From: Ignavibacteria bacterium
Lineage (GTDB): Bacteria; Bacteroidota; Ignavibacteria; Kapaibacteriales; UBA4661
Direction of reading: 5' to 3'
NCBI GenBank assembly: GCA_013298775.1
Contig: JAAFIV010000038.1
Coordinates: 1 to 43,216, forward strand
Length of the DNA stretch: 43,216 bases
Each line of letters begins with the position of its first letter. Position 1 is the stretch's first letter. Made by a program: the position numbers and the translations under genes. Shown here in pieces: positions 13,580-22,105 of this stretch. The notes beneath the pieces are model-generated. The model was not told the origin of the DNA and did no database searches. It saw only the letters and a list, made by a program, of their open reading frames with translations.

Positions 13580-13900
13580 TTAGTCCATCATTGGAGGCGG
13601 CATCGGAGATTCCACGCGATAGAAGAGCTTCCGCTCAAAAATTTCACGCATGGCAATAAAGGTCGGTTTTGGAATTTTGTCAAATTCTTTGCTAATCTGC
13701 ATTTGGTCGTAATTACCGTATTCGGTTTCATCTTCAAGCGGGTCAATGTGTTGCATCCGCGACTGAAGCTGAACTTTCACATCGTCGTTAATCTGGCGGG
13801 CGCGTAATCCCATTGCCGTGATAGCCTCATAAATACTACCTCTATCGGACGAGTCAAGGCGGATTGCTACCGGATTGACGATATAATCTTTGCTGTTCAT
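13580..13900 (-). CDS. rpoZ: RNA polymerase omega subunit (Bacteroidota type)
   Basis: Omega is the small subunit that helps fold and hold beta-prime in the RNA polymerase core. From the ATG at 13900 the product has 106 residues. The segment GSIYEAITAMGLRARQIND corresponds to the conserved helix that contacts beta-prime, and the C-terminal half, KIPKPTFIAMREIFERKLFYR, follows the pattern of the longer omega of Bacteroidota (KPT..A..EF...K..YR). An in-frame start at 13936 would add 12 residues without family support. It converges on rimM. Short and diverged, so the call depends on these two blocks. Confidence 0.75.
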   Translation of the reverse strand: MNSKDYIVNPVAIRLDSSDRGSIYEAITAMGLRARQINDDVKVQLQSRMQHIDPLEDETEYGNYDQMQISKEFDKIPKPTFIAMREIFERKLFYRVESPMPPPMMD

Positions 13901-14042
13901 AGTGGATGAATGAATGGTGCAACAAGTTTGGAGCAAGCCGTAAAGATACGCTTTTTAAAGCGTTACACCAAAGAATTTTTCTTGATAACCAGAGGCATTA
14001 TATTTTGCTTTTCATCATTACCACAACTTCTCTCAACATACT

Positions 14043-14927
14043 ATGAATGCTTGGATTCTCGCTACTCGCCCTCACACCTTGCCCGCCAGCGTAACGCCTG
14101 TTGTGCTTGGTTCAGTTCTTGCCGCATTCGATGGCGCATTCGCACTTGCACCTGCGCTTGCAGCGGCTGTTTGTGCGATGCTCCTACAAATTGCCTCCAA
14201 TCTTATCAACGACATTTACGATTTCCGAAAAGGTGCGGATTCCTCAGAACGACTTGGTCCGCCACGTGCTGTTGCTGCGGGCTTACTCACCGAACAAGCT
14301 GTGAAGCGGGTTGCAATTGGTGTGTGCGTACTTGCATTTGTGCTGGGGCAATATCTTGTGTGGGTGGGAGGGTGGCAAATTTTGGCGATTGGTGTTCTCT
14401 CACTAATTGTTGCATGGGCATATACGGGCGGTCCGAAGCCGCTTGCATACATGGGTTTGGGGGAGGTATTTGCGTTTTTATTTTTTGGCGTGGTTGCTGT
14501 TATGGGAACATATTTCGCTCAGACGCACCAATTCTCGTGGGTCGCGCTTGTGTACTCGTTTGTGCCAGGTTTTTGGTCTGCGGGAATTTTGCTAACAAAT
14601 AACATACGCGACATTCACACCGACGCGCCTGTACAGAAAAACACCGTTGCGGTACGGCTCGGCGACCGAAATGCACGAATTTTGTATTGCATTTTTACCG
14701 CACTCGCGCTTGTTCTTCCCTTCCAGCTCGCATTCCTCCTGTTTCCAGAAGTGCAAACGCCAGCGTGGTTGTTTCTGCCACTCTGCGCCGTGCCACTCGG
14801 TGTGATGAGCTGCCGCAGCCTTTTCCAAGCACAGGGCGCAGAACTGAACAGCATCTTGGGAGGTACGGTGCGGAATTTAATCGTACATTGTTTGTTGGTG
14901 GCTCTGGGGCTTGTTTTGGCGAGATAA
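14043..14927 (+). CDS. menA: 1,4-dihydroxy-2-naphthoate polyprenyltransferase
   Basis: MenA attaches the isoprenoid tail to 1,4-dihydroxy-2-naphthoate in menaquinone synthesis, in the inner membrane. The 294-residue UbiA-family protein has about eight to nine hydrophobic helices. The first aspartate motif is N53-LIND57-IYD60-FRKGAD66, which binds Mg-diphosphate. The second is NNIRD190-IHTD194 followed by KNTVAVRLG. WILATRPHTLPAS at the N-terminus is typical of MenA rather than UbiA or heme O synthase. No other men gene is in the window. Confidence 0.93.
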   Translation: MNAWILATRPHTLPASVTPVVLGSVLAAFDGAFALAPALAAAVCAMLLQIASNLINDIYDFRKGADSSERLGPPRAVAAGLLTEQAVKRVAIGVCVLAFVLGQYLVWVGGWQILAIGVLSLIVAWAYTGGPKPLAYMGLGEVFAFLFFGVVAVMGTYFAQTHQFSWVALVYSFVPGFWSAGILLTNNIRDIHTDAPVQKNTVAVRLGDRNARILYCIFTALALVLPFQLAFLLFPEVQTPAWLFLPLCAVPLGVMSCRSLFQAQGAELNSILGGTVRNLIVHCLLVALGLVLAR

Positions 14928-15045
14928 GGTTGGCTGTCAGACGGAAGAAATACAAACTTTTTGGGCAGCTTCAGGATTTGGGGTGAAGTTTACGGCATCA
15001 TTTACTGTCCATAATCTTCAATAGCATGAAAGAGGGTATTTGCGC

Positions 15046-15088
15046 AAAAAAAAGCGTGGAGATAAGGTATTTCCTCATCTCCACGCTT
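15046..15088 (-). terminator. Rho-independent terminator for the lytic transglycosylase gene
   Basis: On the minus strand a 12-bp perfect stem (15077-15088 with 15052-15063, plus an inner GG/CC pair) is followed directly by eight T. It sits about 40 bp after the stop at 15127. On the plus strand the T-run is absent, so menA would read into it from the weaker side. Confidence 0.85.
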
Positions 15089-15126
15089 GAATATATTATC
15101 TGCTTTTGGTAATCAATACCGAAAAA

Positions 15127-17844
15127 TTACTGCAATCGAAGCACCTGCCCTAAACGGACACTATTCGATTTCAATTCCCTATTCAGTTCTTTCAAGCGTT
15201 CTTGCTTTACACCAAACTTGCGCGAGATGGAAAAAAGTGTGTCGCCCTCACGCACGGTGTAGGTTTTTGTGCTTGCCACATCTTCTTGCGAAGGCGTTTC
15301 GCTACCTTTTTCGGCGGTGCTGCTTAAAATGACCAAATCCATTCCTTTGCGTATGTAATTCCCACGCAGCTGATTCCATGCTGACAGCTCACGTTGAGTA
15401 ACGTTATAGCGGTTCGCGATATCAGCAAGTGTTTCGCCCTTTTGCACTTTATAGACTATCGCTTTACCACCAGCAGCAGCCGTTGTGGAGGCGACAGAAG
15501 GCTTGGGTTCAATGACTTTTTTCTCTCCTTCTTCTGTTGCCGAGCGTGTGGGCTTGGCTTCGACGAATGCCACTGGCACAGTCAGCACCTGCCCGACGTA
15601 AATACGTCCGTGTTTCGACATGCTAGAAAATCTGCGAAGTTCATCAATCGTAACGCCATAGCTATCGGCAATTTGCGCTAAGGTTTCGCCACGTGCGACG
15701 GTGTGCTGGATTGTACCTTGTTTCGCAGCTGGTTTTTTGCTTGCATCCTCGGGGCGGAAGTTTTTATCCACATACAGCGTCAATTCCGCACCTTCACTGA
15801 CTTTATCGGAGTTGTACGGAATATCATTCCAATTACGAACATCCGATAAACGCACGTTGTAGCGTGCCGAAATGCTATACAAGGTTTCGTCGTCCTTAAC
15901 GGTATGGCTTATTTTCTTGCTGTTCTCTGGAATTGGCGCGGGACGATGCTGCACTTTTTCTTCGTCGCTGTTCTTTGCATCTGTCTTCATATCTGACTTT
16001 GTCTCTGATTTTGTATCCGCTTTTGTATCCGCTTTTGCAAGCGTTTTGTCATCGGACTTCTCAGAAATTTTATCTTTCCGTTTGCTCTCTTTGCCAGATT
16101 CTTTCGACGTTGAACCCGTTACGGCTTGTGTGCCGCTTGTTTCCTCGTCTTCTTCCTCATCCTCATCAGCATCACGCTTAGAAGGCGCATTGTATCTGCC
16201 ATCGGTGGGGATGCGGAGCATTGTTCCCGCCGAAATGCGCTTTTTGCGTCCTGTAAGGTCGTTCGCAGCAGCAATGACGGACTGTGGCACATTATACTTG
16301 CGAGCAATCGAACTCAAGGTTTCGCTTCCCGCAACTTCGTGCATTGTCCATGAATGCTTGTCGGATTGGCTCATTTTATCGTAGTTCGCAATAAACGTGC
16401 TTTTTGTTCCAACGGGAATTTTAAGCTGGTAATTATCCGAATACGGCGGTGTAGAATAATTGATAAGTTCAGGGTTAAGGTCGCGCAAGGTTTCCTCGCC
16501 AACGCCCGCCGCTCTCGCCAAAACACGGAAGTCTGCCGCTTCATTGACAGGAACGGTTTCGTAATTGTAGCGTTCTTCAAATTGAATTTGCGTTGAAGTG
16601 AAGCCGTATGCTTCAGGATTCATGCACACTTTGGAAGCAGCCACATACAGAGGCACGTAATTACGGGTTTCTTTCGGGAGAAATGGGCGAATATCCCAAT
16701 ACGACGGATTTTGAATGCCAGAACGCGCCATTGCGCGGCGCACACCACCTGGACCGCAATTATACGCGGCAAGTGCCAAATGCCAGTCGCCAAGCTCGTT
16801 GTAGAGGTCTTTCAAATAGCGCATTGCGGCGCGGGTTGCTTTTTCGGGGTCGCGGCGTTCATCGCGCCAGTAGTCTGCGCCTAAGCCGTACATTTGCCCC
16901 GTTCCTTTGATAAATTGCCATAAACCCACCGCTTTTGCCCACGACGTGGCTTGCGGGCTAAGTCCGCTCTCAATCATGGAAAGATAGATAATTTCTTCTG
17001 GTGCGCCTTCTTCGCGGGCAATTTTCCGCATCATGGTAAACCACTTACCCGTGCGCTCAATCCACTTCTGGAAGTAGCGTCGTCCGCGCACAGCGAGAAA
17101 TTCGATTGCCCAGAGAACTTCCTGATTTTCTGGCATTGCCACTTGCAATTTCACGCCGCGCATCCCTGTAAATGTGGCGAGTGCAGAGCTAGATTCTGGC
17201 AAATTTAACGCCTGAAACTGCCGAGCAGAGGAATCCTTGCCGCGTGGGAAATTGAGGTCGTCGTAGGACGGCATGTCGGGGTTTTCAACCGATTGGAAAA
17301 ATTTATCGCGCAGCACCACAATTTGTGCCTTGTCGCTTAAATTATCAAGGTTGCGGATATAATTTTCGTAGTCCTCAATGATAGACTGCATCAGGTCCAT
17401 GAAGTCTTGATTATCCTGAATTTTGGGATAATCCGAGATTTTATTGAGCGTTTCGATAGCTTGGTCGAAGGAACGGGCTGCACGGGCGGTATCCGAGCGG
17501 TTTATGTACGACAATGCTCGAAGGTACTGCTGACGCGCACTTTCAAGTGTTGTCGTAACAAAGCGTTCATTTACCTGCAAACCCGGAACTACTTGGAGCG
17601 TATCGTCTAACTCAGCAAAATCGTCTTGAAGACGAGGAATGATGGGGATTCCATCATTTTTTTGTTGTGAGGTGGGCGGTGGTGTTGGCTGAACAGTTTC
17701 TTTCTCCGTGCGCTGCTGGGCGAGAAGCGTTGTACCGCTTCGTTGCTCGTGTAGCACAAGAATACAAAAACTCATCACAGCGAAGAGGCGGAACAGTGCG
17801 CTTTTGAGCATTACGCTTTTCGCGAGACAAAAAGTCTGTTTCAT
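15127..17844 (-). CDS. Lytic murein transglycosylase with LysM repeats (MltD-like)
   Basis: This 905-residue exported enzyme cuts the beta-1,4 bond of peptidoglycan, forming anhydro-muropeptides. A signal peptide (about 1-43) precedes an alpha-helical region. The SLT domain follows at about 275-385, with catalytic Glu292 in SMIESGL, AVGLWQFIKGTGQMYGL and AAYNCGPGGV. The C-terminal half has a degenerate LysM and five clear LysM repeats that bind the glycan; the third to fifth each have a G-E/D-T-L signature. A Lys/Asp/Ser/Thr low-complexity linker (KADTKADTKSETKSD) separates them. The start at 17844 was chosen because AGAGGAG lies 5 bases upstream; an in-frame Met at 17907 has no such site. 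E. coli MltD has only two LysM, so this form is extended. Confidence 0.92.
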   Translation of the reverse strand: MKQTFCLAKSVMLKSALFRLFAVMSFCILVLHEQRSGTTLLAQQRTEKETVQPTPPPTSQQKNDGIPIIPRLQDDFAELDDTLQVVPGLQVNERFVTTTLESARQQYLRALSYINRSDTARAARSFDQAIETLNKISDYPKIQDNQDFMDLMQSIIEDYENYIRNLDNLSDKAQIVVLRDKFFQSVENPDMPSYDDLNFPRGKDSSARQFQALNLPESSSALATFTGMRGVKLQVAMPENQEVLWAIEFLAVRGRRYFQKWIERTGKWFTMMRKIAREEGAPEEIIYLSMIESGLSPQATSWAKAVGLWQFIKGTGQMYGLGADYWRDERRDPEKATRAAMRYLKDLYNELGDWHLALAAYNCGPGGVRRAMARSGIQNPSYWDIRPFLPKETRNYVPLYVAASKVCMNPEAYGFTSTQIQFEERYNYETVPVNEAADFRVLARAAGVGEETLRDLNPELINYSTPPYSDNYQLKIPVGTKSTFIANYDKMSQSDKHSWTMHEVAGSETLSSIARKYNVPQSVIAAANDLTGRKKRISAGTMLRIPTDGRYNAPSKRDADEDEEEDEETSGTQAVTGSTSKESGKESKRKDKISEKSDDKTLAKADTKADTKSETKSDMKTDAKNSDEEKVQHRPAPIPENSKKISHTVKDDETLYSISARYNVRLSDVRNWNDIPYNSDKVSEGAELTLYVDKNFRPEDASKKPAAKQGTIQHTVARGETLAQIADSYGVTIDELRRFSSMSKHGRIYVGQVLTVPVAFVEAKPTRSATEEGEKKVIEPKPSVASTTAAAGGKAIVYKVQKGETLADIANRYNVTQRELSAWNQLRGNYIRKGMDLVILSSTAEKGSETPSQEDVASTKTYTVREGDTLFSISRKFGVKQERLKELNRELKSNSVRLGQVLRLQ

Positions 17845-17849
17845 GCGGT

Positions 17850-17856
17850 CTCCTCT
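17850..17856 (-). promoter_or_regulatory. Strong Shine-Dalgarno site of the LysM transglycosylase
   Basis: On the minus strand AGAGGAG is followed by five bases and ATG (17844). This is the best ribosome-binding site in the window and decides the start. Confidence 0.75.
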
Positions 17857-17950
17857 CTGGTTAGGGGTGGAACATCGAACAATTAAACAAGTGGAACTGC
17901 ATACCAAGAATAGATTCCCGAAAAGTATGCCAAGAATGCAGAAAAAATAT

Positions 17951-18081
17951 TAAGACTTTCGCAAACGACGCAGACAAGAGTGTCTGCGCTACCATTGAAT
18001 TCAAGTTTTACGCGCCTTCGGTAGCACAAACACTCCTGTCTGTGCCGCAAAATGAGCATTGTGGAAAGTCCTCATTGTAAG
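17951..18081. repeat. Dispersed element, family D (copy 1)
   Basis: Two palindromic cores face each other: GCAGACAAGAGTGTCTGCGCTACC from 17970 and GGTAGCACAAACACTCCTGTCTGTGCC from 18020. The ends GACTTTCGCA and the complement of GAAAGTCCT form imperfect terminal repeats. The closest copy is at 19491-19636. The rest of the gap up to 18355 shows no gene, only a 15-bp tandem repeat. Confidence 0.7.
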
Positions 18082-18304
18082 AATTTTATGTAAATATTCT
18101 TGACAAACGCCGCAGACCAACTTTTTGGAAGCGCAATATAGACCTTTACAAAAATCTATACAAGTAGGAAGTTTTGAACGCGATGCTTCCCTATGTGCAT
18201 TGCTCACTTCATTTTAAGAGCTATTTTTGCGGGCTTTTTGGCTCAAAAGCTGATAAAATCTTGTGTTTCGATGGTAAAGGCACGAAGAGAGCTACGGAGG
18301 GAAA

Positions 18305-18349
18305 TTCCTGTTTGTACACCTCCTGTTTGTACACCTCCTATTTGCACAC
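18305..18349. repeat. 15-bp tandem repeat, three units
   Basis: The unit CTCCTGTTTGTACAC occurs three times with few changes, starting 45 bp past the stop of the argE-like gene. It is not in a gene. It may be a slippage tract or part of the transcript end. Confidence 0.75.
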
Positions 18350-18355
18350 CAAAAG

Positions 18356-19456
18356 TTACAAGCCAATAATTGCCAGTTCTTCCACAAGTTGAATGTAGGT
18401 ATCAATTCCCGCGTGCAGTTCTTCGACAAGAATGTACTCATCGGCAGTGTGCGAGCGTTCCGAAAAGCCGGGACCAATTTTTACCGATGGGAAGGGCATA
18501 ACGGACTGGTCGGACAGCGTAGCGGAAGCAAAGGTCGGCAAACCGAGATTTTGAGCGGCTTGTACAATAGGATGCGTCAGCGCAATTGCCGACGGACGCA
18601 AGCGCACCGAGCGAGCTTCTACGCTGCAATGCAAGGTTTCAAGCTGCGTGCGAATGATTGCCAGCGTTTCCTCTTGTGTGTAGGCATTGGTCGTGCGTAC
18701 ATCCACGACGAAGGTGCAACGGTCGGGAATGACATTGTGCTGCGTACCAGCATTGATGAGGGTTACGGTCATTTTTATTGCACCCAATAATTCAGAAACT
18801 TTTGGGAATTGGTAGGAATGAAGCCATTGCACCGCCTCGGCAGCTCGCGCAATGGCGTTAATTCCCGTGCTGCGAGCGGCGTGTCCAGATTGTCCGTGCG
18901 CGGTGCAATCTAGTACGAGTAAGCCTTTTTCCGCAATCGCAAGTTCGCAGTTCGTGGGTTCGCCGACAATTGCCGCATCAATGCGCCCCAAATCTGGGAA
19001 GAGCGATTCTATGCCGTTTTTGCCAATAATTTCCTCCTCCGCGCTCGGCGCAAGGATGAGATTAAACGGCAGTTCGCGCTCGTAGAAATAGACGAAGGTT
19101 GAAATCAAGCCGACGAGTGCCGCACCTGCGTCGTTGCTGCCGAGACCGTAGAGCTTTCCTTGCTCCAGCGTTGGCTCGAAGGGATTGCGCGTCCAGTCTT
19201 GGTTTGGCTTCACGGTATCGTGATGGGAATTGAGCAGGAGCGTAGGTTTCGCGCTATCAAAGTGTTGGTTGCATGCCCACACGTTATTGCCTTTGCGCCC
19301 AGTAGGGATGCGGCGTTCATGCAAAAACTCTTGGATAATATCTGCCGTTGCCGCTTCCTCGCGGCTAAGGGACGGCGTAGCGATGAGGCGTTGCAGCAAG
19401 CCCAGTGCTGCTGGAAAAAGATACGTTTGTGAAGATTGCTGTTTATTCATAGCCAC
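18356..19456 (-). CDS. argE: M20 deacetylase, N-acetylornithine/N-acetylcitrulline type
   Basis: A cytoplasmic M20-family zinc hydrolase of 366 residues that probably removes the N-acyl group in arginine synthesis. Metal and catalytic residues are in place: H78-x-D80 in NSHHDT, bridging D109 in LGSNDAGA, base E140 and E141 in SAEEE, E166 in VGEPTN and H336 in SERSHTADEY. The wording NSHHDTVKP and KLYGLGSNDAGA is characteristic of the Bacteroidota ArgE-like group, which can act on N-succinyl or N-acetyl forms of ornithine or citrulline, so the exact substrate is open. No other arg gene is near, and the gene is flanked on both sides by family D elements. Confidence 0.82.
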   Translation of the reverse strand: MAMNKQQSSQTYLFPAALGLLQRLIATPSLSREEAATADIIQEFLHERRIPTGRKGNNVWACNQHFDSAKPTLLLNSHHDTVKPNQDWTRNPFEPTLEQGKLYGLGSNDAGAALVGLISTFVYFYERELPFNLILAPSAEEEIIGKNGIESLFPDLGRIDAAIVGEPTNCELAIAEKGLLVLDCTAHGQSGHAARSTGINAIARAAEAVQWLHSYQFPKVSELLGAIKMTVTLINAGTQHNVIPDRCTFVVDVRTTNAYTQEETLAIIRTQLETLHCSVEARSVRLRPSAIALTHPIVQAAQNLGLPTFASATLSDQSVMPFPSVKIGPGFSERSHTADEYILVEELHAGIDTYIQLVEELAIIGL

Positions 19457-19490
19457 GAAACTGCTAAATTAGGTGTGAATGTTTATTGTT

Positions 19491-19636
19491 AGGACTTTCG
19501 CAAATGACGCAGACGCAAATGGCGCAGACAGGAGTGTCTGCGCTACCGCTTGATGCAGATTATACGCGTCTTCGATAGCACAGGCACTCTTGTCTGTGCT
19601 ACCAAACGAGTATTGTGCGAAAGTCCTCATTGTAAG
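19491..19636. repeat. Dispersed element, family D (copy 2)
   Basis: AGGACTTTCGCA (19491-19502) pairs perfectly with TGCGAAAGTCCT (19616-19627), a 12-bp terminal inverted repeat. Between them are the two opposing palindromic cores GCAGACAGGAGTGTCTGC and CACAGGCACTCTTGTCTGTG. The GACGCAGAC start of the first core is partly duplicated. CATTGTAAG follows the right end here and in copy 1, so the true element may extend a few bases further. Confidence 0.75.
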
Positions 19637-19703
19637 GATACACCCAAATCTAGCGCATTTGCGGCTATTATTTTTGTTAATTTTCCACTTGAATTCTTTT
19701 GCC

Positions 19704-20234
19704 ATGCACCCACGCGATATTACGCCCGCATACTTACAATCCCTTGTTTTTACGCAGCATTCCACGTTTAACGGTCCAACCATTCACGGAATGAAATACA
19801 AACAATTCCGCACCATTGTGGATGGACGCGGGGATGTTATCGAACTCTGGAGCTTGCCATGGGTGGAGCGGGAAGGCGTGATTATTCCTCAGCATGTGTA
19901 TCAGTCGGCGACGGATTATGGCGTGATTAAAGCGTGGCATCTGCACGACATTCATACCGACCAATTTACCGTTACGCGTGGTAAAATGCAGGTCGTCTGC
20001 GTTGATATTCGCCCCAATTCCCCTACGCACGGACACGTCAATTCCTTCATCATCGGCATCCAGAACCCCGCAATGATACTCATTCCGCCAGGTATTATGC
20101 ACGGTTGGAAAGCATTGTCGCAGCCAGAAACGATAGTGGTAAATTTGCAATCGCACCCCTACGACCCCGCCGATGAATTTAAGTATGAGTGGGATTGCGT
20201 TCTCAGCAATGTGTGGGAACCGAAATTTGGGTAG
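19704..20234 (+). CDS. dTDP-4-dehydrorhamnose 3,5-epimerase-like cupin
   Basis: The 176-residue product, started at the ATG at 19704, has the RmlC double-stranded beta-helix. The segment KAWHLHDIHTDQFTVTRGKM (76-95) corresponds to the active-site RGLH.Q region, followed by VVCVDIRPNSPTHG and the IPPGIMHGWKAL pattern. H79 would be the candidate catalytic histidine. RmlC epimerises C3 and C5 of dTDP-4-keto-6-deoxyglucose in rhamnose synthesis. The usual RGLH is changed to KAWH, so a related sugar-nucleotide epimerase is equally possible. No rmlABD neighbours are seen. A longer in-frame start at 19590 lies within a dispersed repeat and was rejected. Confidence 0.75.
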   Translation: MHPRDITPAYLQSLVFTQHSTFNGPTIHGMKYKQFRTIVDGRGDVIELWSLPWVEREGVIIPQHVYQSATDYGVIKAWHLHDIHTDQFTVTRGKMQVVCVDIRPNSPTHGHVNSFIIGIQNPAMILIPPGIMHGWKALSQPETIVVNLQSHPYDPADEFKYEWDCVLSNVWEPKFG

Positions 20235-20256
20235 AAAAATTGGGTAGAAAAATTGG
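20230..20256 (+). repeat. 13-bp tandem duplication at the epimerase stop
   Basis: The unit TAGAAAAATTGGG is repeated, so the TAG stop of the epimerase gene is present twice. A similar pair (AAAAATTGGATA) lies at 20407-20433 on the far side of the family B copy. Confidence 0.6.
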
Positions 20257-20276
20257 CATGTAGTCAGGTCTTGATT

Positions 20277-20400
20277 GGTGAACGCGGACAAGAGGACAAA
20301 GAGGAGTATGAGGAAGAAATGATGCTACAATTGAAAGAAAAAGTCCTCACAATCCTCTCAATCTGGGCTTCATCCGCATTCTCTGACGAACGTCCTTGCT
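20277..20400 (-). repeat. Dispersed element, family B (copy 3, degenerate)
   Basis: GAACGCGGACAAGAGGAC at the left and GTCCTCACAATCCTCTCAA..TCATCCGCATTC at the right match the internal part of the family B copy at 27870-28040 in the same orientation. The outer terminal repeats are not preserved. It fills part of the gap between the epimerase and transporter genes. Confidence 0.55.
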
Positions 20401-20439
20401 CGTTACAAAAATTGGATAAAAAAATTGGATAAACAGAAC

Positions 20440-20590
20440 CTTTGTACACGACAAAAACTCTGAGACACTTGTAAAATCAGGCTTCAGTGGCACAGGCATT
20501 CTTGCCTGTGTTCGTCGCTTGAAACTCGCACCAATACTCACAGACAAGAATGTCTGTGCCACTGTGAAAAAAGTATTGTCGTGTACAAAG
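20440..20590. mobile_element. MITE-like element, family C, with 9-bp target duplication
   Basis: A 151-bp element has perfect 15-bp terminal inverted repeats (CTTTGTACACGACAA at 20440-20454 and its complement at 20576-20590). It is flanked by an identical 9-bp direct repeat AAACAGAAC (20431-20439 and 20591-20599). Inside are two palindromic cores, CACAGGCATTCTTGCCTGTG and CACAGACAAGAATGTCTGTG. There is no coding capacity. Intact ends and an exact duplication point to a fairly recent insertion, 41 bp upstream of the MFS transporter start. Confidence 0.85.
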
Positions 20591-20631
20591 AAACAGAACA
20601 GTATTTTTAGATAAACACACCTACAAACCGC

Positions 20632-21927
20632 ATGAAACCACGCTTGAATTTTTGGCAAATCTGGAACATGAGTTTTGGATTTTTGGGTATTCAATTTGGC
20701 TTCGCACTCCAAAACGCGAATGTGAGCCGTATTTTTGAAACCCTCGGCGCGAACCCTGATGAAATCCCGATTCTCTGGATTGCCGCACCCACAACGGGCT
20801 TGCTCGTACAGCCAATTATCGGCTATATGAGCGACCGCACGTGGGGAGGCTTAGGGCGGCGGCGACCATATTTTCTCGTCGGTGCAATACTCGCCTCGCT
20901 CGCGCTCATTGTCATGCCAAATTCCCCCACGCTTTGGATTGCTGCGGGTTTGCTTTGGCTCATGGATGCGTCTATCAATGTCTCTATGGAGCCATTTCGC
21001 GCACTTGTAGCGGATATGCTGCCTTCCGAGCAGCGTACCACAGGCTTTGCGGTGCAGAGTTTTTTTATTGGCACAGGCGCGGTAATAGCTTCTGCCTTAC
21101 CGTACATGCTCACAAATTGGTTCGGCGTGAGCAATACGGCTGCAAAGGGCGCGATTCCGCCATCGGTGGTGTGGTCGTTTTATTTGGGAGCAGCAGCATT
21201 TCTGGGAGCGGTGATTTGGACAGTTGCCACAACGAAAGAATATCCACCAGAAGATATGGCAGCTTTCGAGCGTGAACGTGAGGCGCAGAGCGGCTTGCTA
21301 CATGGTGCGAAGGAAATTTGGGAAAATCTTTTCCAAATGCCCAAAACAATGCTCCAGCTCGCAGTGGTGCAGTTTTTCTCGTGGTTCGCGCTTTTTTCTA
21401 TGTGGATTTACACCACTGCCGCCGTTACAACGCGCATCTACGGCACAAGCGATACGAGTTCTGCCGCCTACAATGCTGGTGCAGACTGGGTTGGCGTATG
21501 TTTCGCGGTGTATAATGGTGCGGCTGCGCTCTTTGCCTTTCTCATTCCTCTTATTGCCGCAAAAACAAGCCGCAAAGCCGTCCATGCGATTGCGCTCGTG
21601 GCGGGCGGTATTGGTTTGGCTTCGATTTTTGTTGTTACCAGCCCGACGATGCTGCTTGTTTCTATGCTGGGTGTAGGCTTTGCATGGGCAAGTATTTTAT
21701 CCATGCCCTACGCCATGCTTGCAGGTGCCTTGCCAGCGCAGAAAATGGGAATCTACATGGGAATTTTTAACTTTTTTATTGTTATTCCGCAAATCACTGC
21801 CGCAGGAATTTTAGGCTTTTTTATGAAAAATATGTTTGGTAATCAAGCTGTGTACGCGCTGCTTTTGGGCGGCATTTCGATGTGCATTGCTGCGGCACTT
21901 ACGATGTTTGTGCAGGATGAGAACTAA
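20632..21927 (+). CDS. MFS sugar transporter (GPH/SLC45-like)
   Basis: A 431-residue inner-membrane carrier with about twelve hydrophobic helices. The loop between helices 2 and 3 carries [17 protein letters not shown] (64-80), the MFS signature in the form used by the glycoside-pentoside-hexuronide and sucrose/maltose proton symporters. A long cytoplasmic loop (about 205-235) divides the halves, and a second [20 protein letters not shown] motif fits the same group. Proton-coupled uptake of a disaccharide such as maltose or sucrose is likely; the exact sugar cannot be read from sequence. No glycosidase gene is adjacent. Its upstream region contains the family C mobile element, which could affect its promoter. 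Confidence 0.85.
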   Translation: MKPRLNFWQIWNMSFGFLGIQFGFALQNANVSRIFETLGANPDEIPILWIAAPTTGLLVQPIIGYMSDRTWGGLGRRRPYFLVGAILASLALIVMPNSPTLWIAAGLLWLMDASINVSMEPFRALVADMLPSEQRTTGFAVQSFFIGTGAVIASALPYMLTNWFGVSNTAAKGAIPPSVVWSFYLGAAAFLGAVIWTVATTKEYPPEDMAAFEREREAQSGLLHGAKEIWENLFQMPKTMLQLAVVQFFSWFALFSMWIYTTAAVTTRIYGTSDTSSAAYNAGADWVGVCFAVYNGAAALFAFLIPLIAAKTSRKAVHAIALVAGGIGLASIFVVTSPTMLLVSMLGVGFAWASILSMPYAMLAGALPAQKMGIYMGIFNFFIVIPQITAAGILGFFMKNMFGNQAVYALLLGGISMCIAAALTMFVQDEN

Positions 21928-21956
21928 CGCCAACAATATGCTCACTCACCGCTCTA

Positions 21957-22078
21957 CGTGAGGCTCTCACGTCTTCGTGAGGGTCTCACTTCACCACAGA
22001 TATATTATTAGATGTATCAAAGTAGAGTGAGATGTACCAAAGGAAGTGAGAGCCTCATTAGGAAATGAGAGTCTCACG
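21957..22078. repeat. Long imperfect inverted repeat
   Basis: Arms of 36 bases (21957-21992 and 22043-22078) are largely complementary and themselves consist of two related GTGAG..CTCAC blocks, so each arm can also fold alone. The 50-bp centre is AT-rich. It lies between the transporter stop and the DUF1684 lipoprotein start and may serve as terminator or be another short mobile element. Confidence 0.65.
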
Positions 22079-22105
22079 TATTATCGCACATTTAGAGTCC
22101 AAATC

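Noticed and set aside
15394-17208. Many plus-strand frames opposite the LysM transglycosylase, including a Ser-rich 170-codon frame at 15872-16384
   Set aside because: The serine-rich composition is the complement of the Lys/Asp/Thr linker and LysM repeats of the real gene.
17951-19636. CRISPR-like spacing of repeated palindromes
   Set aside because: The repeats are few, unequal in spacing, separated by a full gene, and in inverted pairs, unlike a CRISPR array.
19590-19703. Longer start for the RmlC-like gene
   Set aside because: The extra 38 codons lie inside a family D element; the ATG at 19704 fits the family.
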